From NCBI RefSeq assembly GCF_029285175.1, contig NZ_JABEDH010000004.1, forward strand, positions 124,001 to 188,000: a stretch of DNA of 64,000 bases, written 5' to 3'. Within the stretch, counting starts at the first letter, position 1; every line of letters starts with the position of its first letter. The translations under genes were made by a program, and so were the position numbers. The stretch is from Sulfitobacter sp. M05. GTDB lineage: Bacteria; Pseudomonadota; Alphaproteobacteria; Rhodobacterales; Rhodobacteraceae. Shown piece after piece: positions 36,420 to 44,487 of the stretch. The notes below the pieces were generated by a model. That model was not told the origin of the DNA, searched no databases, and saw nothing but the letters and a program-made list of their open reading frames with translations.

Positions 36420-39179
36420 ATGCTCCGCCTGCTGTTTTCCATTCTTTTTGTTGCCTATGCGTCCGTTGCCTCAGCGCAGGAGAGGGCCAATACAATTCTT
36501 GTACTTGACGGATCCGGGTCCATGTGGGGCCAGATTGACGGGGTCAACAAGATCGTCATCGCGCGCGACGTTGTTGCGGATCTGCTGGACAGCTTTCCGC
36601 AGGATCAGAACCTTGGCCTGACTGTCTATGGTCACCGCGAACGCGGCAATTGTGCTGATATCGAAACCATTGTGGCCCCCGGCCAAGAGACCATGGGCCA
36701 GATCAGGACTGCCGTTGACAGGATCAACCCGCGCGGCAAGACGCCGATGACCGATGCGATCATCGCAGCGGCCCAAGCACTGCGCTATACTGAAGAGCGC
36801 GCAACGGTCATTCTGGTGTCGGATGGGATTGAGACCTGCAATCCCGACCCCTGTGCCGCCGCGCGGGCGCTGGAAGAGGCAGGCATCGACTTTACCGCGC
36901 ATGTGGTGGGTTTTGATGTGACTGACCCCAAGGCGCTGGCGCAGATGCAGTGTCTGGCCGGCGAAACCGGTGGGCAGTTTTTCACGGCTGCAAACGCAAG
37001 CGAGCTGTCTACGGCGCTCACGACCGTTGTGGCCGAGCCGGTCTATGTCCCGCAAACCGTCCGGTTCGTTGGGGTTTTACACCCCGGCGGGGCGGAAATC
37101 AGCGCGCCGATCCGGTGGAACATTCTGCCCGAGGCCGGTGCAAATATCGACGGTCACGGCCCAGGCTTTACACTTGATCTGTCCGGTGGGGGCTATGACA
37201 TCGTTGGCATCCGCGCTAGCGACGGGGCCGAGGCGGGGCTTTCCTTTGAGGTCGCAACACTGGAAGCCGATCAGGGCCAGCGGGTCGAGGTTGTCTTTCC
37301 TGAACCCAAGCCCGACCCGACCGAGATGACTTTTCGCGCAGTTATCGGTACAGAAAACGGCGAAGCGATCGAAACGCCTGTCTTCTGGGGCATCACATCC
37401 GAGGCCGGTGGCGTGATCCTGAAGGAAGAGATGGCCAATCCACTGGCCGCCATGCTTGAGCAGGGTTCCCACAGCGTTACGGCCTATTGGGCCGAGCAGG
37501 AGACATCATCGCCGCCGCGCCAGTTCATTGTAACAGCCGACCCGCGCGAGATTGTCGTTGTCTTTGAGCCGCCGGCGATCACGGCCTCTATCGGCGCACC
37601 TGCGAGGGCTGTCGTCGGATCAACAATCGAAGTCACGTGGAACGGCCCTGCAAATGCCGATGATTTTGTCGGGATCGGTACGGCAGATGCCAGTGGATCC
37701 GCGCGCTGGCGGAACTTCGCGCCGGTGTCCGAGGGCACGCCGCTGCAACTCTTGGTGCCGCCTGAACCCGGTGCGTATACGATCAGCTATTTTGACGATG
37801 CGACAAAAGACGTGCTGGGAACCGCCGCGATCGAGGTTGTTCCCGCCGAAGTTAGCCTTAGCGCACCCGCGACAGTCGGCGTTGGAGAGACCTTTGAGGT
37901 TGCTTGGACCGGCCCTGATTATAACGATGACTTTATCGGCATCGGGCTGGTCGGCGCGAGCGGTTCCGGCCAATGGAAAAACTATACCCACACCGCCGAA
38001 GGCAGTCCGCTGCGCCTGTTGGCCCCTGCAAAACCGGGCGCGTACTTGATCAAGTACTTTCTTGATCAGGAAAACTGGCCCGCCGCCGAGGTGCGTATCG
38101 ACGTCACAGAACCGCAGGTCAGCCTGACCGCCCCGCGTGAAGCAGATGTCAGCCAGTTGATCGAGGTGGCATGGACCGGTCCGGACACGCCCGGTGATTT
38201 CGTGGGTATCGGCCGCGTTGGCGCAAGTGGATCGGGGCAGTGGCGCAATTATACCAATACCTCCGAGGGCAACCCCTTGCAGCTGATGACACCGTCTGAG
38301 CCGGGTGATTATGTGATTAAGTATTTCCTAGAACAGGACAATACACCGCTGTTTGAAACCCTGATCACCCTGCGCGCACCGCAGGTTTCTCTGAGCGGAC
38401 CCGCCAGTGCCGAGGTCGGGACCATGATCGAGGTGAACTGGACCGGCCCAAATACAGCCGGCGATTTCATTGGTATCGGCCTTGTTGGGGCCAGCGGGTC
38501 TGGCCAATGGAGGAACTACACCGAGACGGCGACAGGGAACCCTATCCAGCTTTTGATCCCGTCTGTACCGGGGGACTATGTGATCAAATATCTCCTTGAA
38601 CAGCGCAACACCCCGTTAATTGAGGTGCCGATCAAGGTCACACCGGCAACCGTCACTCTGGACGTTCCCAGCGTGGTAACAGGTGGAACAATCGTTGATA
38701 TCCCTTGGACCGGCCCGGATCATCCCGGCGATTTCATCGGGATCGGTCTGAGCGATGCCAGCGGCTCCGGTCAATGGCGGTCTTATGTCGAGACAAGCAA
38801 TGGATCACCGGCCCGTTTGCGGATTCCGACGGCTGGCGGTGATTATGCGGTGAAGTATTTCCTGAACCAACGCAACACGCCGGCGCTGACTGTTCCGGTC
38901 TCGGTCAGCACGCCGCCCGCAACACTCAATGCACCAGCCGTTGCTGATGCCGGTTCGACCATCGAAGTCGCGTGGACCGGCCCCAATTACGCCGGGGACT
39001 ATATCGGTATCGGGAAAGCGGGGGCCAGTGGTTCGGGCCAATGGCGGGCCTATGGCGAGACCGCAGGCGGCCCCTTGCTGTCGATCGCCCTGCCGGAAGA
39101 ACCGGGGGTGTATGTGATGCAGTATTTCGTAGGCGCGGACCGGGTCGCAATCGCTGAACGCCCGCTTACCATCAGGTAA
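36420..39179 (+). CDS. Secreted VWA-domain protein with six ~88-residue repeats
   Basis: A 919-residue exported protein. It has a signal peptide (MLRLLFSILFVAYASVASA) and a von Willebrand A domain at about 25-200 with a full MIDAS start, LVLDGSGSMW. The later MIDAS Thr is in GKTPMTDA. A middle region (about 210-380) precedes six tandem repeats. Each repeat carries a W-x-GP...DFIGIG...ASGSGQWR...PGDYVIKYF core. The start has GGAGG. VWA domains bind proteins through Mg/Ca; the repeats look like beta-sandwiches. It follows the DcrB-like gene by 121 bases and may share its transcript. Confidence 0.88.
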   Translation: MLRLLFSILFVAYASVASAQERANTILVLDGSGSMWGQIDGVNKIVIARDVVADLLDSFPQDQNLGLTVYGHRERGNCADIETIVAPGQETMGQIRTAVDRINPRGKTPMTDAIIAAAQALRYTEERATVILVSDGIETCNPDPCAAARALEEAGIDFTAHVVGFDVTDPKALAQMQCLAGETGGQFFTAANASELSTALTTVVAEPVYVPQTVRFVGVLHPGGAEISAPIRWNILPEAGANIDGHGPGFTLDLSGGGYDIVGIRASDGAEAGLSFEVATLEADQGQRVEVVFPEPKPDPTEMTFRAVIGTENGEAIETPVFWGITSEAGGVILKEEMANPLAAMLEQGSHSVTAYWAEQETSSPPRQFIVTADPREIVVVFEPPAITASIGAPARAVVGSTIEVTWNGPANADDFVGIGTADASGSARWRNFAPVSEGTPLQLLVPPEPGAYTISYFDDATKDVLGTAAIEVVPAEVSLSAPATVGVGETFEVAWTGPDYNDDFIGIGLVGASGSGQWKNYTHTAEGSPLRLLAPAKPGAYLIKYFLDQENWPAAEVRIDVTEPQVSLTAPREADVSQLIEVAWTGPDTPGDFVGIGRVGASGSGQWRNYTNTSEGNPLQLMTPSEPGDYVIKYFLEQDNTPLFETLITLRAPQVSLSGPASAEVGTMIEVNWTGPNTAGDFIGIGLVGASGSGQWRNYTETATGNPIQLLIPSVPGDYVIKYLLEQRNTPLIEVPIKVTPATVTLDVPSVVTGGTIVDIPWTGPDHPGDFIGIGLSDASGSGQWRSYVETSNGSPARLRIPTAGGDYAVKYFLNQRNTPALTVPVSVSTPPATLNAPAVADAGSTIEVAWTGPNYAGDYIGIGKAGASGSGQWRAYGETAGGPLLSIALPEEPGVYVMQYFVGADRVAIAERPLTIR
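37573..39176 (+). repeat. Six tandem ~264-bp coding repeats in the VWA gene
   Basis: Six in-frame repeats of about 88 codons. Repeats 2-4 are the most alike, sharing GIG.VGASGSGQW(R/K)NYT and P..GDY(V/L)IKYFL. Repeats 1 and 6 have diverged. The DNA copies differ by many synonymous changes, so the array is old, not a recent slippage product. Confidence 0.85.
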
Positions 39180-39445
39180 GACGCACCCGGCATTTTTGAC
39201 AGGCAGGTGTTCACCGGTACGGGGCTGGTGAACGCCAAGGGAAGGCGGCGGTGCCACCCGCGCCCGGCATCTTCGGAGGTGCAGCATGTGTTTTCGGCAG
39301 AGGGGAGGGGGCTCCGGCTCTGCTCTTTGAAGCGGCGGTGGCCCGTGCATCCGCAGGGCGGCCCGTGTTCCTCTGCCGTTTCCGTACCGAAAGGCGTGGC
39401 CAAAGGTCGGAAGGAACGATGTGAAAACGGGCCGTTGCTTTCACG

Positions 39446-39961
39446 TTACTTGAAGTTGCGAATTTTATTGTCAGCGCACAGGACGTCGCAGCATTTTGGG
39501 TGTTTTGTCCAATCCCCCATAACTGAATGGCCGGTCCAAATATCCACGTCCAGCATTGCCACCGGTTTCATCACGACCTTACCACCGTCGTTCTTGATCC
39601 GGTTCAGCCGTGCGTGAATGTCCATGACATGCAGTTTCGGCATTTTAGAAGATTTCACCCACATCTTTAGCGGGGCAAACTCGTATGCAACTTCAAACGG
39701 TGTTTCCGGCGGAAGCGGGTGTTTTCTTGATTGTTTATCGTATTTCTTTGCATACCAGCTGACGACAAATGTTACCTCGTATAGGCCTTCCGGTCGCTTG
39801 ATTTTGATCTTTGGCGTCTGCGACATGCCAACCATGCCGTCGTAATTCTTGCCGGTCAGAACCTTGTTTTTGTGCCTCATTCCCTTGAGTTCAAGTTTTT
39901 GCAAACTGACCCCCATTTTCATCAGGATAAAGTTCTTTTTTTCTTCTTTCCATGCAGCCAT
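39446..39961 (-). CDS. Uncharacterised Lys-rich protein (171 aa)
   Basis: A basic 171-residue protein (MAAWKEEKKNFILMKMGVSL...) rich in Lys, Met and Val, with two adjacent Cys near the end (HPKCCDVLC). A beta-rich middle (YEVTFVVSWYAKK) is likely. GGGAGA precedes the ATG. Family not recognised. The codon use and lower GC differ from the operon to its left. It stands alone, convergent with the VWA gene and divergent from the LuxR/hydrolase gene. Confidence 0.7.
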   Translation of the reverse strand: MAAWKEEKKNFILMKMGVSLQKLELKGMRHKNKVLTGKNYDGMVGMSQTPKIKIKRPEGLYEVTFVVSWYAKKYDKQSRKHPLPPETPFEVAYEFAPLKMWVKSSKMPKLHVMDIHARLNRIKNDGGKVVMKPVAMLDVDIWTGHSVMGDWTKHPKCCDVLCADNKIRNFK

Positions 39962-40411
39962 CGCATGTCTCCCTTAAATTTGCTGGTTATCCGCAGCCTT
40001 GACGTTGGAATGAACGGGTGAACCGGCGACGTCGATCGCCGGCTGAGCTTTTGGCCGGGCTGGTGTGCTGACAGTTGGTTGGAAAAATAGACACCGCCAG
40101 CTCAAGCCCGGGGCGGCTCACTTCAGACCGAAATAAATCCAATGAGCGCGCGACAGTGTTTTGAAAAATCTTTGCTTGAAAAATTCCTTTGTCAGCAATC
40201 AAAACCGTAAAACTCTGTGTTTAGCTTTGCTTGGGCGCATTCTCAGGTCAAACCCATTGCGTAACCAAGGTTTTGCAAAGAAGCCCAAATTCAACTTTTT
40301 CCATGGGCGAGGCTGCGCTATACCCCAAATTGGGTATGCAGCCTTGTGAGTGGTGCTTCCTATGGTGACCAAGCTCATGCCTAACTGCCCGACGGAGAAA
40401 CGGAATAACCC
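39962..40411. other. Divergent intergenic region with two palindromes
   Basis: These 450 bases separate the Lys-rich protein from the LuxR/hydrolase gene and hold no gene I can support. A perfect hairpin CCGGCGA-CGTCGA-TCGCCGG lies at 40023-40042. A stretch of low GC (40150-40300) is the likely promoter zone for the regulator gene. A dyad operator-like site near 40320-40337 is listed separately. Confidence 0.5.
40320..40337. promoter_or_regulatory. Dyad-symmetric operator-like site upstream of LuxR/hydrolase gene
   Basis: ATACCC-CAAATT-GGGTAT: 6-bp arms in perfect inverted symmetry around a 6-base AT-rich centre, 18 bases in all and about 75 bases before the regulator's start codon. The size and symmetry match a site for a dimeric LuxR-type protein, so autoregulation is possible. 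Confidence 0.4.
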
Positions 40412-42160
40412 ATGGAAGATGGCGAGGAGACAGACGGGCAGACGTTAGAACTTGTTGAAAGTATTTACAGAATTGCCCTTGAACCGCACGCCTATGATGC
40501 TTTCATGGGGCGGTGGGATACCTTTGTCCAAGATCGCCTGAGCGCCCTTGACCTGCTGCGAAGCGAGGTGGGCATCATGGAAACCTCCGAGATTGCCGCG
40601 CATTTTGAAATCGCCGAGCGGCTGTTGGAACAGACCCGCAATGTGGGCGAGGCGCAATTGCTGGCACCTGAAACAAGGGCTGCGGCTGGTCCTGACCCGC
40701 AATTCCTGATCGACAGTTCGGGGGGGATCGTGTGGTCCAATGCTGCCGCCGCCAGGGCGTTTCGGCTAAAGCGGACAAGCCGTTTTGATGATCTGGATTT
40801 GCCTGACCGCTACCTCAAGGCTCTAGAACAACGCATTGCAACCCTTGGCACAGAATCCGAACATGGCGATCCGCCGCTCATTTTTCAGATGTCTGCCGTG
40901 GTTGCCACTGATGGGCTGGCTGTCGGGGATATGGTTCACCTTCAGGCGCAGCGGCTTCACGAAAAACTGGGGAGTGATCTGTTGCTGGTCGGGCCATTGG
41001 TCGCGCATTGGCCGCCTTCGATGCCGAAACTTCTGGCGACGACTTACGGCCTAAGCCAGTCTGAGTGCGAGATTTGCGAATTGCTCAGCCGTGCGCATCG
41101 CCCCAAGGATGTAGCCTCGTATCGGAAGAGTTCAATTGCGACGGTGCGGACGCAGATCAAATCCCTGTTGGTGAAAACCGGTTGCGGATCGCAAACAGAA
41201 CTGGTGCGTCTGTTGCACTTGCTGATGCGCGTCGCAGAAAACTATGGCCCTACACGTCCCGCCGCGCCAATTTCCCAAGGCAAAATGACAACCGTTCTTT
41301 TGGACAGTGGCATCCTGATGCCTGTTGAAGTCCACGGACCTGCCAACGGGAAACCTGTGATCTTTCTGCACGGCATGTTGGACGGTGCCAGCCTGACCTT
41401 GCAAACGCGAGAAGCTCTTGCTTGTCGGGGGTTCCGGTTTATCTGCCCGACACGGCCTTGGTTCGGTGATGCAGAGCCTGATTACGGCCCGATGGATACT
41501 GCGCCCGTCCGCATCGGAAAAGACGTGCGGGAGATGTGCGAAAAAATGGGCATAAGGAATGCGGTTGTTCTGGGTCATATGGCGGGGGCTGTATACGCTT
41601 TTGCCAGCGCCGCCGAAGCCCCCGAACATATCAATGCCATTGTAAGTGTATCAGGGGGGGTGCCGATTATTTCCAGATCACAGTTTGCGGATATGTCACA
41701 CCGACAGCGCATCGTGGCCTATACTGCCCGTTACACCCCAAGCCTGCTGCCGTTTGTTGTGCGGGCCGGCATCAACCAGATCAATAGCGGTGGTACAGAC
41801 CGTTTTATGCAATCCCTCTACGCCAATTCACCAATCGACATGGAAACCCTGACTGACCCCGAAGTATCCCGTGTGGTGCTGGAGGGATACAAGTTCGCCA
41901 CCCGTCAGGGGCATTCCGCCTTCGAGATCGACAGCTATCAGGTTGTGCGCGACTGGTCCGATCTGGTGGCGGGGTCTGACGTTCCTGTCAGCCTTGTACA
42001 TGGCGCACATGACCCTGTTGTCAGTGCGCGCTCCGTAAGGGAATTTGCCGCGCGCCTAGGCAATCGGGCATCGCTGGAGATTTTCGAAGACGCAGGTCAG
42101 CTGGTACTGCACCAATACCCGGACCGCGTTCTGGACGTCCTCGCCAAAGTTGGGCTTTAA
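40412..42160 (+). CDS. LuxR-type regulator fused to alpha/beta-hydrolase fold lacking the nucleophile
   Basis: A 582-residue fusion. Residues about 95-185 look PAS-like. Residues 207-270 are a LuxR/GerE helix-turn-helix (LSQSECEICELLS, then KDVASYRKSSIATVRTQIKSLL). Residues 293-582 are an alpha/beta-hydrolase fold with the oxyanion HG (320-321), an Asp in HGAHD (534) and a His in LVLHQYP (567). The nucleophile elbow, G-x-S-x-G in enzymes, reads GHMAG (388-392), so Ser is Met; the codon is ATG. The domain therefore probably binds rather than cuts its ligand, like hydrolase-derived receptors. It may regulate the secreted protein gene 176 bases downstream. Confidence 0.88.
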   Translation: MEDGEETDGQTLELVESIYRIALEPHAYDAFMGRWDTFVQDRLSALDLLRSEVGIMETSEIAAHFEIAERLLEQTRNVGEAQLLAPETRAAAGPDPQFLIDSSGGIVWSNAAAARAFRLKRTSRFDDLDLPDRYLKALEQRIATLGTESEHGDPPLIFQMSAVVATDGLAVGDMVHLQAQRLHEKLGSDLLLVGPLVAHWPPSMPKLLATTYGLSQSECEICELLSRAHRPKDVASYRKSSIATVRTQIKSLLVKTGCGSQTELVRLLHLLMRVAENYGPTRPAAPISQGKMTTVLLDSGILMPVEVHGPANGKPVIFLHGMLDGASLTLQTREALACRGFRFICPTRPWFGDAEPDYGPMDTAPVRIGKDVREMCEKMGIRNAVVLGHMAGAVYAFASAAEAPEHINAIVSVSGGVPIISRSQFADMSHRQRIVAYTARYTPSLLPFVVRAGINQINSGGTDRFMQSLYANSPIDMETLTDPEVSRVVLEGYKFATRQGHSAFEIDSYQVVRDWSDLVAGSDVPVSLVHGAHDPVVSARSVREFAARLGNRASLEIFEDAGQLVLHQYPDRVLDVLAKVGL

Positions 42161-42336
42161 CCGGTTCCCGTCGAAATACCCAAGCACCTCAATACCGCCA
42201 AAGGGCTTAAGATTTTCCCGCATACCGTGAAATCTTCGTTGATATCGCATTCAAGAGCCGTCAAGTTCAACCATGAAGTGTTCGAGGCTTCGCCCTTGAG
42301 GGCTTTAAATTGGAAAAATGTATTGAGCAAAATGAA

Positions 42337-43716
42337 ATGATAAAACAAAATATTCGATCCACATTTAATGTGTTATGCGCTGGGCTACTTTCTATCGGAA
42401 CGCTGGCGCAACCCAAACTCGCAACTGCGCAGGAAGCCGGTGCTGTTGACGCTTGGATTCTTTGTGAAGACAACGGAGCCTCTGGCAACGGGTCAAAATG
42501 CTACGGCCAGGCCAACAAGCTCATGACATCGGCCCTCACCCAAGGCGGGCGTTCGCTCTACTTGATCACCGAGGGTACGGATGTCCCTTGCGATGTCGTC
42601 AGCTTCGGCAACCCGCAGCCGAATGTCTTCGGGGTATGCCATAAAACAATGTTAAATTTGTTCGATGCGCCACTGAAGGCGACGCCGACGGATACGATTA
42701 GTGCGGACACCAGCATGGGATGGCTTGGCTTTGGAAGTGGTGCAAGTCCGGAGTTGACTTGGGTTCGGTATGGTAAGCCAGCCGATGAGGGAAACCCGGC
42801 GAAATGGGTTTACTTTGTCACCCAGAAAGACTCGCTTTACCCCTGTCAGGATAACATCGTTCCCTTCGACCCCGCGCCGAGTGTCGATCAAAGCGAAAAG
42901 GTTTGCCAGCTTCTTGGGCCGGCCAAAATGGTGTCTTCACCTCTGGACGAGGCCAATAAATGCGCATTGAACAATGACTGTCCAATCGGACAGGGCCCCG
43001 CGCTTGTCAAATACGGCAACGGATCCGGGCGCAAAAACACCTATCACTTTACCTCGTCCACGGATGGAAAAATGCGATGCCAAGCACCCGAGTTTGACAA
43101 CTGGCGGTGGGGAGCCGGAAATAACAAACCCACGATACCCAACGTTAAATCGGGGCAAGCCTTTTGCTATGCGGTCTCGACCACCCCTGGGGCGGTAGTT
43201 ACCACCGGGCGTTGGCATAAACAGAAAAGCTGTACCGCGATAGGTGACGATGTCAAATGCGGTCCGATTGATCAAACCATCACCGTCGGCGCAACTTATA
43301 CCGGTACCTCAACGACAGAGACAGACTGGCAGCTTGCGATATCGGAGTCCTTTGAAGTCGGCATTGATATGGGAGTCGAAACCGACAAAGAAAAGACAAC
43401 TGTTTCCGCACAATTTGGCCAGTCCTATATCCATTCTGACGCCTTTGGCACCAGTAAAACGGTGACGACCAGCGCGAGTTGCGAAGGGGCTAAAAATGCT
43501 GCCACGAACGGGACATTCACCTTCTGGCAATTCGGAACGGAATCCGCTGGCGCATGTCTTGAAGGGGCAAACCCAACGTCTTGTTCGGTGACGGCAAAGT
43601 CACAAAATGTACTCTGTACTTTCACGGCTAAAGGGGAACCCGCTTCGGCTCCGGTATGCTTGCCAGGCTATTGCGCGAATGCCAGCTGTACAAAGTGCGA
43701 TTATCCTGACCCCTGA
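42337..43716 (+). CDS. Cys-rich secreted protein, possibly aerolysin-like
   Basis: A 459-residue exported protein. The signal peptide runs from MIKQNIRSTFNVLCAGLLSIG to an A-x-A type site near LATAQ. The mature part has about 20 Cys, many in widely spaced pairs, ending in a knot-like CLPGYCANASCTKC. Residues about 320-390 are Ser/Thr-rich with alternating polar and apolar residues (TYTGTSTTETDWQLAISESF, then GTSKTVTTSA). That pattern resembles the membrane-inserting hairpin of aerolysin/ETX-MTX2 toxins. The family is not certain. The longer frame from a TTG at 42310 is less likely. A strong hairpin follows the stop. Confidence 0.75.
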   Translation: MIKQNIRSTFNVLCAGLLSIGTLAQPKLATAQEAGAVDAWILCEDNGASGNGSKCYGQANKLMTSALTQGGRSLYLITEGTDVPCDVVSFGNPQPNVFGVCHKTMLNLFDAPLKATPTDTISADTSMGWLGFGSGASPELTWVRYGKPADEGNPAKWVYFVTQKDSLYPCQDNIVPFDPAPSVDQSEKVCQLLGPAKMVSSPLDEANKCALNNDCPIGQGPALVKYGNGSGRKNTYHFTSSTDGKMRCQAPEFDNWRWGAGNNKPTIPNVKSGQAFCYAVSTTPGAVVTTGRWHKQKSCTAIGDDVKCGPIDQTITVGATYTGTSTTETDWQLAISESFEVGIDMGVETDKEKTTVSAQFGQSYIHSDAFGTSKTVTTSASCEGAKNAATNGTFTFWQFGTESAGACLEGANPTSCSVTAKSQNVLCTFTAKGEPASAPVCLPGYCANASCTKCDYPDP

Positions 43717-43724
43717 TGTCTCAA

Positions 43725-43762
43725 GGCCGGCCCCTCGCAGGCAATGGTGCGAAGGGCCGGCC
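43725..43762 (+). terminator. Long hairpin after the Cys-rich secreted protein gene
   Basis: Two 15-base arms (GGCCGGCCCCTCGCA / TGCGAAGGGCCGGCC) pair with one mismatch around an 8-base loop, starting eight bases after the stop. There is no U-run, but the stem is strong enough to end transcription or protect the mRNA. Confidence 0.6.
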
Positions 43763-44487
43763 AGGCCACACCACGTCGCAAACACTGATCATGCGATGAG
43801 CAACAAACCTTCTCTTGGAAAATTGACCTAGATGGTTGCCTATGTGTCTAAGAGATGGAGAAAGCAACGAACATAAAACCAAGAGGGCGTGCCCTGAATA
43901 GGAAGACGCCGCGGTCTCAACATGAAAATGGGGATAGCAGCAGGAGCGACAGAGCAATAGCAGGCACGGTATCCAGAATATCCGCACCGATCCCTTATTG
44001 GCCGGTGCTGCGCCCCAGGCGAAGGTCTGGTTCATTTGGCCGACGGCTTTAGCTCAATCTAACATTGACCGAGCGTCTAGGATCGAAGAGCCCAGTGAAC
44101 ATAAGTCACATTTGTTCAATTGGATTTCGGACCATGTATCGTCTGCCTCTTGGTCAATGCGGAACCTTCTATGCCGAGGGGCTGTGTCAGATACTTATGC
44201 TGCGGTTATCTGACGACGAAGCTCAGCTTGACCTTGCCAGCCTAGGGTCAGGCCTGCCGTGGTGATTCGCTCGGCCTGGTTTGCCTGCAGCGAAACAATC
44301 CCAACCTCAGGTCGCGTCTAATGCGTGCGATCAAACAATAGCAAAATTTCGGTAAATCAGGTATTCTATTGTTATATATGGGAAAAATTTACAGATAAGA
44401 ATCTTCGCAGCTCAAACGTTGTTTTTTTCTAGCGCCAGAGAGGCAACAGGCGCACAAGAATGCGGCATTCTTTAGACGGGTATCATT
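43763..44487. other. Long gene-free stretch before the RTX-like gene
   Basis: About 725 bases in which I cannot support any gene. Short frames at 43855-44265 on the plus strand have no signal or family match. The stretch may hold decayed coding DNA. The last 130 bases are AT-rich (ATTGTTATATATGGG near 44370-44384) and probably contain the promoter of the RTX-like gene. Confidence 0.45.

Noticed and set aside
43855-44265. Short plus-strand frames between the Cys-rich protein and the RTX-like gene
   Set aside because: No SD, no family, and they overlap each other in different frames; reported only as a gene-free stretch.
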